64,000 nucleotides of DNA from Fodinibius sp. Rm-B-1B1-1. Lineage in GTDB: Bacteria > Bacteroidota > Rhodothermia > Balneolales > Balneolaceae. The notes beneath the pieces are model-generated. The model made no database searches and was not told the DNA's origin. It was given only the letters and a program-made list of their open reading frames with translations. The DNA lies in NCBI RefSeq assembly GCF_038594945.1, contig NZ_JBCFYD010000001.1, forward strand, positions 434,001 to 498,000. The letters run 5' to 3'. Positions 26,547 through 33,793 of this stretch are shown here, in pieces; position 1 is the first letter of the stretch, and every line of letters starts with the position of its first letter. The translations under genes were made by a program, and so were the position numbers.

Positions 26547-29432
26547 ATGGATATACCAACACTCGAGACTACTACAGAAATTCATACCGATGAACAGACG
26601 CGCCGTCTTTACGCTACGGATGCTTCCAGTTATGAGGAGTTACCGGCTGGCGTAGCATTTCCAAAATCCGCCCAGGAAATTGCCCAAATAGTAAAAAAAG
26701 CACGGCAAATGGGTCAACCTATCACGGCCCGAGGAGCAGGCACAAGCCTCGCAGGACAAACAACCGGCGGTGGTATCATCATGGATGTGGGACGTAATAT
26801 GAACCGTGTTGTTGAGATCAATCCGGACCAACAGTTTGCGCACGTACAACCGGGTGTAATCCGAGATACTCTAAATCGCGAGTTGGATCAATACAATTTA
26901 CTATTTGGACCCGATACAGCCACAACTAACCGCTGCATGATTGGCGGTATGATTGGTAATAACTCCTGCGGAATTTTTTCCATCAAATACAAAACGACCC
27001 GCGAGCATGTGCTCGAAATTGATGCCGTACTGAGTGATGGGTCGCATGCTACCTTTAAGCCACTTTCAGAAACGGAACTGGCAGCCAAAATGGAACTCGA
27101 TACGCTTGAAGGACACATCTATCGAGAAATAATTGCGCTCGTTCGTGAGCATCGCAACGAAATTTTAGAAAACTATCCCCATCCCGAAATTATTCGTCGC
27201 AACACCGGCTATGCCCTCGATCGTCTTTGCGAGATGCAACCTTTCAATCCCGATGGACGAAAGTTTAATATGGCCGAATTGCTTTGTGGAAGCGAAGGGA
27301 CACTGGCCATGACGTCTTCGGCGAAGCTAAATATTCTGCCCAAAGATCCCGAATCCGTCATTCTTGCCCCACATTTTCCAACCATCAGGAAAGCACTTGA
27401 AGCCACCGTCGAAATTGTGGAAGAAGATCCCGCCGCCGTTGAGTTGGTTGACGACATTATCCTAAATGCAACCAAAGGCAATATCGAACAGCGCGAAAAT
27501 CGTTTCTTTTTAGATGGCGATCCCAAGGCGATTCTCATCGTGCAGCTCGATGGTAATGATATCGGTGAGCTGCAACAAAAAGCCAAACGCCTTTCGCAAA
27601 AGTTACAAAAAGCAGGACTTAGTGAATCTACCCCCATTATCACTGATGAAGATAAAAAGCAGCGAGTATGGAATCTGCGCAAAGCAGGCTTGGGATTACT
27701 CATGGGACTCGGCTCTGAAGGACGTACCCCTACTTTTGCTGAAGATACGGCGGTTCGCGTTCCTGACTTGCCCGATTATATAGATGATTTTCAAAAGATT
27801 TTAGACAAACATAAAACCAACTGCGTGTTTTATGCGCATGCGTCGGTCGGTGAACTGCACCTGCGTCCAGTGATTAACCTGCAAAAGCCGGATGAGATTG
27901 AAAAAATGAAAACTATGGCTGGTGAAATTGCGGATCTAATACGCAATTATCGCGGTTCACTATCGGGTGAACACGGTGATGGTCGAGCACGTGCTCCCTA
28001 TATCGAGAAAGTACTGGGTACAGAGATGATGCCGCTGCTGAAAAAGGTAAAACAGATCTGGGATCCCGAAAATATTTTCAATCCCGGTAAAATTACCGAT
28101 CCCAAGCCTATGGAGCAGGATCTCCGCTATTCCCCCCGCTATCAGCGTCCCGATGTAGACACGCATTTTAATTGGCGTAAAGAAGACAGTTTTGCCGATG
28201 CTGTGGAACTTTGCAATGGCGCGGGAGTCTGCCGAAAGCTTGCTGACAGTGGGGGCACGATGTGTCCCAGTTATATGGTTACCAAAGAAGAAAAAGATTC
28301 TACACGTGGACGAGCAAACCTATTCCGTCAACTTTTTTCAGGTAAGCAGCAAGAGGCGTTTAAATCTGAAGAACTTAATGATGCCCTGGATCTTTGCCTG
28401 AGCTGCAAAGCGTGTAAAAGCGAATGTCCCGCCAATGTAGATATGGCTAAGATGAAAGCTGAATTTATGCAGGGATGGCACGAAGAACATGGGATTTCGC
28501 TTGGGGAACGCTTTTTCGCGCAAGCAGCAACGTTATATCCGTTGGCTTCGCTGTTTCCCACACTTTCAAATTGGATCATGGAACAGCCTGTTACCAAAGA
28601 ATTGCTACAACAGTTTTTGGGGATTGACAAGCGCCGGAATCTGCCGACGTTTGCTGACCAAACGTTTATGAACTGGTGGAATAACCACAACAACTCATCG
28701 GATCGCAAAACCAGCAATCAGATGAGAGTCGTTCTTCTTATCGATATTTTTACCAACTACCACGAACCGAAAATCGGAAAATCGGCAGTGCGGTTTTTGG
28801 AATCGCAGGGATACGAGGTCATTACCCCTGATTTTCATGAAGTGGGGCGCCCACAAATTTCCAAGGGAATGCTCGATCATGCTAAAGAAATTTTGGATCA
28901 GAACCTGCCCAAGCTGGCTACTTTTGCCGAACAGGATATCCCCATTGTGGGGCTGGAACCTTCTGAAATTCTGACGTTACGCGATGAATACCTCGATTTA
29001 TGTGACGAAGACCAAGTTCACTCAGCACAAATAGTGGGTAAAAACAGCTATATGTTTGAGGAATTTGTCACTCAAATACTGGCGGAGGCTCCTTTATCCC
29101 CCAAAAAACAGCAGGTTTATGTACACGGACATTGTCACGCCAAATCGCTCGTGGGCAATAAACCTGTTGCTACTGTCTTGCAAAATGCGGGATACCAGGT
29201 AAAAGTACTGGACACCGGATGCTGTGGGATGGCAGGCAGTTTTGGATATGAAGCTGACCATTACGAGGTATCAATGAAAATTGGCGGGCAGCGATTATTC
29301 CCTGCTTTGCAAGAGCTGACAGATGAGGCGATTATTTGTGCCCCAGGCTTTTCGTGCCGACATCAAATAAATGATGGCGTGGGCAAAAAAGCATATCATC
29401 CCGCTGAATTGCTTGCTCATTCACTGGGATAA
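26547..29432 (+). CDS. FAD-linked oxidase / Fe-S fusion, D-2-hydroxyglutarate or glycolate dehydrogenase-like (YdiJ type)
   Basis: The product is 961 aa from the ATG at 26547; a TTG at 26529 would add six residues. Residues 1 to about 530 form the FAD-binding_4/FAD-oxidase_C module: ITARGAGTSLAGQTTGGGIIMD, IGGMIGNNSCGIFS, and the C-terminal GEHGDGRARAPYIEKVLG with the flavin and substrate residues. The second half is a GlcF-like iron-sulfur unit with ELCNGAGVCRK, the ferredoxin motif CLSCKACKSECP, and a C-terminal CCG domain (GCCGMAGSFGYE). The architecture matches YdiJ-type D-2-hydroxyglutarate dehydrogenases. Glycolate or D-lactate are alternative substrates. Confidence 0.92.
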   Translation: MDIPTLETTTEIHTDEQTRRLYATDASSYEELPAGVAFPKSAQEIAQIVKKARQMGQPITARGAGTSLAGQTTGGGIIMDVGRNMNRVVEINPDQQFAHVQPGVIRDTLNRELDQYNLLFGPDTATTNRCMIGGMIGNNSCGIFSIKYKTTREHVLEIDAVLSDGSHATFKPLSETELAAKMELDTLEGHIYREIIALVREHRNEILENYPHPEIIRRNTGYALDRLCEMQPFNPDGRKFNMAELLCGSEGTLAMTSSAKLNILPKDPESVILAPHFPTIRKALEATVEIVEEDPAAVELVDDIILNATKGNIEQRENRFFLDGDPKAILIVQLDGNDIGELQQKAKRLSQKLQKAGLSESTPIITDEDKKQRVWNLRKAGLGLLMGLGSEGRTPTFAEDTAVRVPDLPDYIDDFQKILDKHKTNCVFYAHASVGELHLRPVINLQKPDEIEKMKTMAGEIADLIRNYRGSLSGEHGDGRARAPYIEKVLGTEMMPLLKKVKQIWDPENIFNPGKITDPKPMEQDLRYSPRYQRPDVDTHFNWRKEDSFADAVELCNGAGVCRKLADSGGTMCPSYMVTKEEKDSTRGRANLFRQLFSGKQQEAFKSEELNDALDLCLSCKACKSECPANVDMAKMKAEFMQGWHEEHGISLGERFFAQAATLYPLASLFPTLSNWIMEQPVTKELLQQFLGIDKRRNLPTFADQTFMNWWNNHNNSSDRKTSNQMRVVLLIDIFTNYHEPKIGKSAVRFLESQGYEVITPDFHEVGRPQISKGMLDHAKEILDQNLPKLATFAEQDIPIVGLEPSEILTLRDEYLDLCDEDQVHSAQIVGKNSYMFEEFVTQILAEAPLSPKKQQVYVHGHCHAKSLVGNKPVATVLQNAGYQVKVLDTGCCGMAGSFGYEADHYEVSMKIGGQRLFPALQELTDEAIICAPGFSCRHQINDGVGKKAYHPAELLAHSLG

Positions 29433-29529
29433 TTCTATCTCCAAATTGTCAGGCAACCCTTTCTGTGGAATTGCTGTATAGGTAAGAAACGATCGTTAGC
29501 AATCTAACCTATAATTATGGGGATATATT

Positions 29530-29970
29530 ATGCTTATCAACAGCCATCGAAATAAACTAATGACCATTGTGGTATCGCTATTTTTAGTGTTTGCGGGATG
29601 CGATTCGTCGAGTACGGATTCAGATTCCGACGGTAACAATAATAATGGCGACCAAAACCAATCAGCAAGCTTTGAAAGTGGCACTATTGGTCCCGGCGAA
29701 ACGTTTAGTTACACTTTTGAAGAAGAGGAAACCGTTGATTATTACTGTACGATCCATGCCCCGGATATGACGGGAGAAATTGTTGTAACAGCTGATGCTG
29801 AAGCCGTGGAGCGAGATACTGTTTCTATGGAAAATGACCAGTTTAACCCGTCGAGCCTTGAGGTTGCCCCTAATACCGAAGTGGTGTGGGTAAATAACCA
29901 AGAGCATAATCATGATATTAAAACCGGCACCCCTTCATCTAATGATGATGGAGGAGATCCTGACTATTAA
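29530..29970 (+). CDS. Cupredoxin-like lipoprotein with circularly permuted motif order
   Basis: The product is 146 aa. A signal peptide ends at the lipobox FAGC (C24), followed by a Ser/Asp/Asn-rich linker. Residues 47-87 are what is normally the C-terminal half of a plastocyanin-like domain (ESGTIGPGETFSYTF, then YYCTIHAPDM with Cys73, His76 and Met80). Residues 97-135 are what is normally the N-terminal half (VSMENDQFNPSSLEV, VVWVNNQEHNHDI with His128). The four type 1 copper ligands are present, but the halves are swapped. The chain ends (GGDPDY) where the canonical domain would continue into FESGTIGPG. It probably binds copper at the cell surface and transfers electrons. A truncated tandem protein is the alternative. 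Confidence 0.82.
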   Translation: MLINSHRNKLMTIVVSLFLVFAGCDSSSTDSDSDGNNNNGDQNQSASFESGTIGPGETFSYTFEEEETVDYYCTIHAPDMTGEIVVTADAEAVERDTVSMENDQFNPSSLEVAPNTEVVWVNNQEHNHDIKTGTPSSNDDGGDPDY

Positions 29971-30058
29971 TAAAAACCGCTATTAAGATCTTATTCTATA
30001 CACAGCTCACCTGATCTTCATCTACAGCTCTATTAATTTCGGCTAACCATTTGCCTTA

Positions 30059-30086
30059 GGGGATGGATGCTCTTGCATTCATCCCT
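30059..30086. terminator. Bidirectional hairpin between convergent genes
   Basis: GGGATGGATGC (30060-30070) and GCATTCATCCC (30075-30085) pair with one mismatch around a TCTT loop. It sits between the convergent cupredoxin and rhodanese genes and probably terminates transcription, although the T-runs are short. Confidence 0.55.
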
Positions 30087-30089
30087 ACT

Positions 30090-30473
30090 TTATATCGTTT
30101 CTTTTTGGATAGGATACCCCGCTTCGGTCCACGAACGAAATCCACCAGCCAGCGATTTCACGTTTCGATATCCCATTTTCTGAAGATTATCTGCTGCCAG
30201 TGCAGAACGATATCCACCACCACAATAGAGTATCAACTCTTGGTCTATATCGGGATATTCTTCCTCGACATCTCGTTCTATCACACCCTTCCCAAGATAC
30301 TCAGCACCGGCGATACGAGCTTTCTCCCATTCATCCTGCTCGCGGACATCCAACAGTACAAAACTGTCATTGGACTTTTGTTTCTCCCTGACTTCTTCGG
30401 GAGAAATTTCATCAATACGTGTTTTAGCGTCATCAACAAGCGTTACAAAACGGTCGGAATGATGTTTAGCCAT
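30090..30473 (-). CDS. Rhodanese-like domain protein
   Basis: The product is 127 aa from the ATG at 30473 (MAKHHSDRF); an upstream in-frame start at 30521 would add 16 residues of no family similarity. It is a single rhodanese domain with DSFVLLDVREQDEWEKARIAGAEYLGKG and the active-site loop LYCGGGYRSALAADNL, a CxxxxR loop with the catalytic Cys. It probably transfers sulfane sulfur or handles thiosulfate in the cytoplasm; the acceptor is unknown. It is monocistronic. Confidence 0.9.
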   Translation of the reverse strand: MAKHHSDRFVTLVDDAKTRIDEISPEEVREKQKSNDSFVLLDVREQDEWEKARIAGAEYLGKGVIERDVEEEYPDIDQELILYCGGGYRSALAADNLQKMGYRNVKSLAGGFRSWTEAGYPIQKETI

Positions 30474-30586
30474 AACAATAAATATTGGGGCCACAGATCT
30501 GCACAGATAATTGCAGATCAATGTTGAGCTTTACATTCATAGAATTAGTTCTAACCTGTGTGAATCTGTAGCCTATGATATATTAA

Positions 30587-30627
30587 GATTCCGAAACTCC
30601 AAATAATCAACGAGTTTAGAATGACAC
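30587..30627. repeat. Degenerate relative of the dispersed palindrome
   Basis: GATTCCGAAACTC...GAGTTTAGAATGACACG shows weak inverted symmetry and the GATGACACGG-like right end seen at 12924 and 16530. It sits downstream of recN. The relationship is suggestive only. Confidence 0.35.
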
Positions 30628-30628
30628 G

Positions 30629-32341
30629 TTAATTCTTAAAGGTGTTTTTATTTATTAATTCCTGTGCACTTTCGAGTGCGGCTTCTGTGATATTTTCACC
30701 GCTCATCAACGTAGCCACTTCGGTTATGTGCTCGTTATCATTCAATGGAATAATCTGGGATACCGTTCGTCCGTCTTGTTCTAACTTCTGTACTTTATAA
30801 TGCTTGTGCGCCTGACTGGCTATCTGTGGCTGATGAGTGATAGCAATAATTTGGCAACGCTTGGAAAGTCGTCGCATGGTACGGCCCACTTTTTCGGATA
30901 TCTCCCCACTAATACCCGTATCAATTTCGTCAAAAATCATCACTGGCAGACTTTGCTCACGGGCTATAATCGATTTCAGGGCTAACATCACACGACTAAC
31001 TTCTCCACCGGATGCAATTTTAGCCAAAGGCTTGGGCTCCTCCCCTTTATTTGTAGAAATATACAACCGAATCTCATCGCAGCCATGTTCAGTGCATTCT
31101 ACCGGCTGACCACCAACCGTTATCCAGCCCTGCGACTCCGATACTGTCATCCAATCAACCCGGACCTCGAAATCAGCGTGCGGGATACCCAACTTGTTTA
31201 GTTCATCTTCGATCTGACCCGATAATTGTTCTCCAACTTTCTTGCGAACATTATGGAGTTCTCTTGCTTTTTTCGCAAGCACATCAGCCTGATCATCAAT
31301 CTGTTTTTGAAGCTTTTCAATCTCGAGATCAAAATTTTCAGCTAAGCTTAACTCCTTTTTAATCTCCTGGAGATACTCAATCAATTCAGGAATACTGCGG
31401 TGATATTTTTTCTGAAGGCTATTTAACTGATTCTGACGTTTTCGAAGTTTCTCTAACCGATTGGCATTAAACTCGATTTTGCTACGATATCGCTCTGCAA
31501 ATTGTACCGTTTCCCGAATGCTAATCCGCGCCGAGGAAATCTCATCGAGATAGCTTTTAAACTCGGGCTCGATGCGAGCAATGTCTTCCAGGTGTAACTT
31601 TATCTGATTCAGCAACGACATCACATTAACCTCATCGCGATCACCCATCTCCACAATAGCTCCCGCTTTCTGGTCAAGCTCCTCTGCATTATCAAGCAAG
31701 TTAATCTCCTCCTCGAGCTTTTCTTCCTCATCAGGATCAAGCTCAGCATCTTCAAGCTCTTCAACCTGAAATTGGTATAACTCTACCTTTTCCTGAAGCT
31801 CACGTTCGCGCTTTTTAAGACTCCGTAACTCTTTGCGAAGCTCTACCATCTGCTGATATGATTCTCTATACGCTTCCAAAGCAGGTTTTACGTCTGCAAA
31901 ACCATCAATAACCCCACGGTGATTTTCTTCTTTAAGCAACATCTGATGATCGTGCTGGCCGTGCAGATCTACAAGATAATTTCCCACCTCTCTCAATACC
32001 GAAATTGTTACCGGCGTATCGTTAATAAATCCCCGGCTACCCGACGAGCGAATTTCGCGCCGTAAAATTAGTTCGGGACCTACCTCTACAGCATTTTCTT
32101 CTAATAACTGATTGATCTCTTCATTTTTACCAATGGCAATAATTGCTTCGGCAATTGCTTTATCGGCACCTTGACGGATCACTTCGGTATCAGCGCGCTC
32201 TCCTAAAATCATATTTAACGCTCCAATGATAATAGACTTACCAGCACCAGTCTGTCCGGTTAGGATGTTAAGCCCACTCTGAAATGAAACATCCAGCTCA
32301 TCAATCAATGCAAAATCTTTTATATAAAGAGATTGTATCAT
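30629..32341 (-). CDS. recN: DNA repair protein RecN
   Basis: The product is 570 aa from the ATG at 32341 (MIQSLYIKDFALIDEL, typical for the family). In-frame ATG and TTG codons lie just upstream at 32347 and 32350. It is an SMC-like protein: Walker A LTGQTGAGKSIIIGAL, a long coiled coil (about residues 155-380), and then the signature and Walker B KIASGGEVSRVMLALKSII and MIFDEIDTGISG, with a D-loop and ITHQPQIA. It acts early in double-strand-break repair. It is monocistronic. A 12-bp palindrome 50 bp upstream may be an operator. Confidence 0.97.
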   Translation of the reverse strand: MIQSLYIKDFALIDELDVSFQSGLNILTGQTGAGKSIIIGALNMILGERADTEVIRQGADKAIAEAIIAIGKNEEINQLLEENAVEVGPELILRREIRSSGSRGFINDTPVTISVLREVGNYLVDLHGQHDHQMLLKEENHRGVIDGFADVKPALEAYRESYQQMVELRKELRSLKKRERELQEKVELYQFQVEELEDAELDPDEEEKLEEEINLLDNAEELDQKAGAIVEMGDRDEVNVMSLLNQIKLHLEDIARIEPEFKSYLDEISSARISIRETVQFAERYRSKIEFNANRLEKLRKRQNQLNSLQKKYHRSIPELIEYLQEIKKELSLAENFDLEIEKLQKQIDDQADVLAKKARELHNVRKKVGEQLSGQIEDELNKLGIPHADFEVRVDWMTVSESQGWITVGGQPVECTEHGCDEIRLYISTNKGEEPKPLAKIASGGEVSRVMLALKSIIAREQSLPVMIFDEIDTGISGEISEKVGRTMRRLSKRCQIIAITHQPQIASQAHKHYKVQKLEQDGRTVSQIIPLNDNEHITEVATLMSGENITEAALESAQELINKNTFKN

Positions 32342-32390
32342 AGCCATCAAGGTTTAATTAGATGCTAAAAGTACAAAAAATTCGACACTG

Positions 32391-32402
32391 ATTAACGTTA
32401 AT
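32391..32402. promoter_or_regulatory. Palindrome ATTAACGTTAAT upstream of recN
   Basis: This perfect 12-bp palindrome lies 50 bp before the recN start in a very AT-rich leader. Because recN is an SOS gene in many bacteria, a repressor site is plausible. The LexA motif of this lineage is not known to me, so the call is tentative. Confidence 0.3.
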
Positions 32403-32500
32403 TAACCCATTTTCACTAAAATATTACTTGCAAAAATATAATTCCTACAACGTTATATTTTAATAACCTGAATTATCGATATCTTGTACCAATCCAAAAA

Positions 32501-32620
32501 TAAAAAAGGCCCCCGCTTTTTTACGGGAGCCTAATTGGGTTGAGCCCTCAAGGTAGTCCATCTTAATGAACAGTCGTTAGTAAGACCCTTAAGAGAGGCA
32601 ATCCTTACAAAATAATTTCA
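32501..32620 (-). ncRNA. Candidate minus-strand small RNA or leader attenuator
   Basis: A clear intrinsic terminator (AGGCTCCCG paired with CGGGGGCCT, 32507-32532, followed by TTTTTT on the minus strand) has no coding sequence upstream of it on that strand. The nearest gene there, rluD, runs the other way. The segment before it is structured: GTAAG/CTTAC arms near 32585-32613, and a GGA-TT-GCCT element that could pair with AGGCTCC and so compete with the terminator. It could be a free small RNA or a 5' leader of recN. The 5' end is a guess, and no Rfam family was recognised with confidence. Confidence 0.4.
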
Positions 32621-32673
32621 AAAATTTTGTAGTTTCTTGAACAAGCAATCCAAATCCCTATTGAAACAACCTA

Positions 32674-33690
32674 ATGGCTAATAACAACAGTAAAGAATTC
32701 CAGGAATACCATCTTCAGGTTCCCGAAAATGAATATTCGGATATCCGTTTGGATAAGTATCTTGCATCAAAAATTGATGATACTTCCCGCACCAAAATTC
32801 AGGAAGCCATTAAAAAAGGATATATTACCGTAAATGGGGAGCAAGAAAAGTCATCTTATCCTGTTGAGGTCGGAGATTCTATTGAAGTACGTATTCCCAA
32901 TCCTGCTCCACCAGAAATCACGCCCGAAGAAATTCCTTTAAACATTGAATATGAGGATGATGATCTGCTGGTGGTCAACAAAAGTGGCAACATGGTTGTA
33001 CACCCTGCCAAGGGAAATTGGAGCGGCACCCTTGTTAACGCCTTAATGTGGCACACCGAAGAACTTTCGGAACCTGAAGAAGATACCGTAAGACCAGGAA
33101 TCGTCCACCGGCTGGATAAAGATACCAGTGGATTACTTGTAGTGGCCAAAAATGATGAAAGCCATCGCATACTAAGTGAATATTTCCGTACAAAGGATAT
33201 CGAACGTACCTATTGGGCTATTGTCTGGGGAACGCCTGATGATAAAGAAGGAACTATTACCGGGGCTATCGGGCGCGATCCACATAACAGAAAGCGGATG
33301 GCTGTTGTACCGGAGGACAAGGGAAAAAATGCGACCACCCATTATAAAGTGCTGGAATATTTTGATCATCTGACGCTCCTGGAACTTAAGCTGGAAACTG
33401 GCCGAACTCACCAAATTCGTGTCCATCTGGCCGATAATAATCTGTGGGTTTTTGGGGATAAAAAGTATGGCGGCGATTCGGTTCGTTACGGTCCCAATAC
33501 CGGTAGTCGCAAACAGATGTTTAACAATCTCTTCGCCTCGCTTCAACGTCAATGCCTGCATGCCAAAACACTGGGCTTTGAGCATCCAACCTCGGGCGAA
33601 ATGGTAGAATTTGATTCAGAGCTGCCGGGTGATTTTGAACAGGTGTTGGGGATGCTTCGGCAGAATTGCCAGCCGGAACATATCTATTAG
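32674..33690 (+). CDS. RluD-family 23S rRNA pseudouridine synthase
   Basis: The product is 338 aa. An N-terminal S4 RNA-binding domain (RLDKYLASKIDDTSRTKIQEAIKKGYITVNG, about residues 27-90) is followed by the RluA/RluD catalytic domain, with the aspartate-containing motif HRLDKDTSGLLVVAKN and then GRTHQIRVHL. It isomerises uridines in 23S rRNA. RluD-like specificity (the helix 69 region) is inferred from length and domain order. It is monocistronic, with small hairpins downstream. Confidence 0.94.
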   Translation: MANNNSKEFQEYHLQVPENEYSDIRLDKYLASKIDDTSRTKIQEAIKKGYITVNGEQEKSSYPVEVGDSIEVRIPNPAPPEITPEEIPLNIEYEDDDLLVVNKSGNMVVHPAKGNWSGTLVNALMWHTEELSEPEEDTVRPGIVHRLDKDTSGLLVVAKNDESHRILSEYFRTKDIERTYWAIVWGTPDDKEGTITGAIGRDPHNRKRMAVVPEDKGKNATTHYKVLEYFDHLTLLELKLETGRTHQIRVHLADNNLWVFGDKKYGGDSVRYGPNTGSRKQMFNNLFASLQRQCLHAKTLGFEHPTSGEMVEFDSELPGDFEQVLGMLRQNCQPEHIY

Positions 33691-33710
33691 CACGAAAAAG
33701 ATTCCGTGCA

Positions 33711-33784
33711 TAAAAAATCCCGATGCTAAACACCGGGATTATATCGTATAATAAAGGATGCTATCACTTTATGTGACAGCATCC
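33711..33784 (-). terminator. Tandem hairpins ending the metalloprotease transcript
   Basis: Two hairpins follow the metalloprotease stop on the minus strand. The first pairs 33756-33767 with 33773-33784 with one wobble. The second (AATCCCG 33716-33722 with CGGGATT 33734-33740) is followed directly by TTTTTT. A small GCACG/CGTGC hairpin at 33690-33710 may serve rluD on the other strand. Confidence 0.75.
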
Positions 33785-33793
33785 AGAATACAA

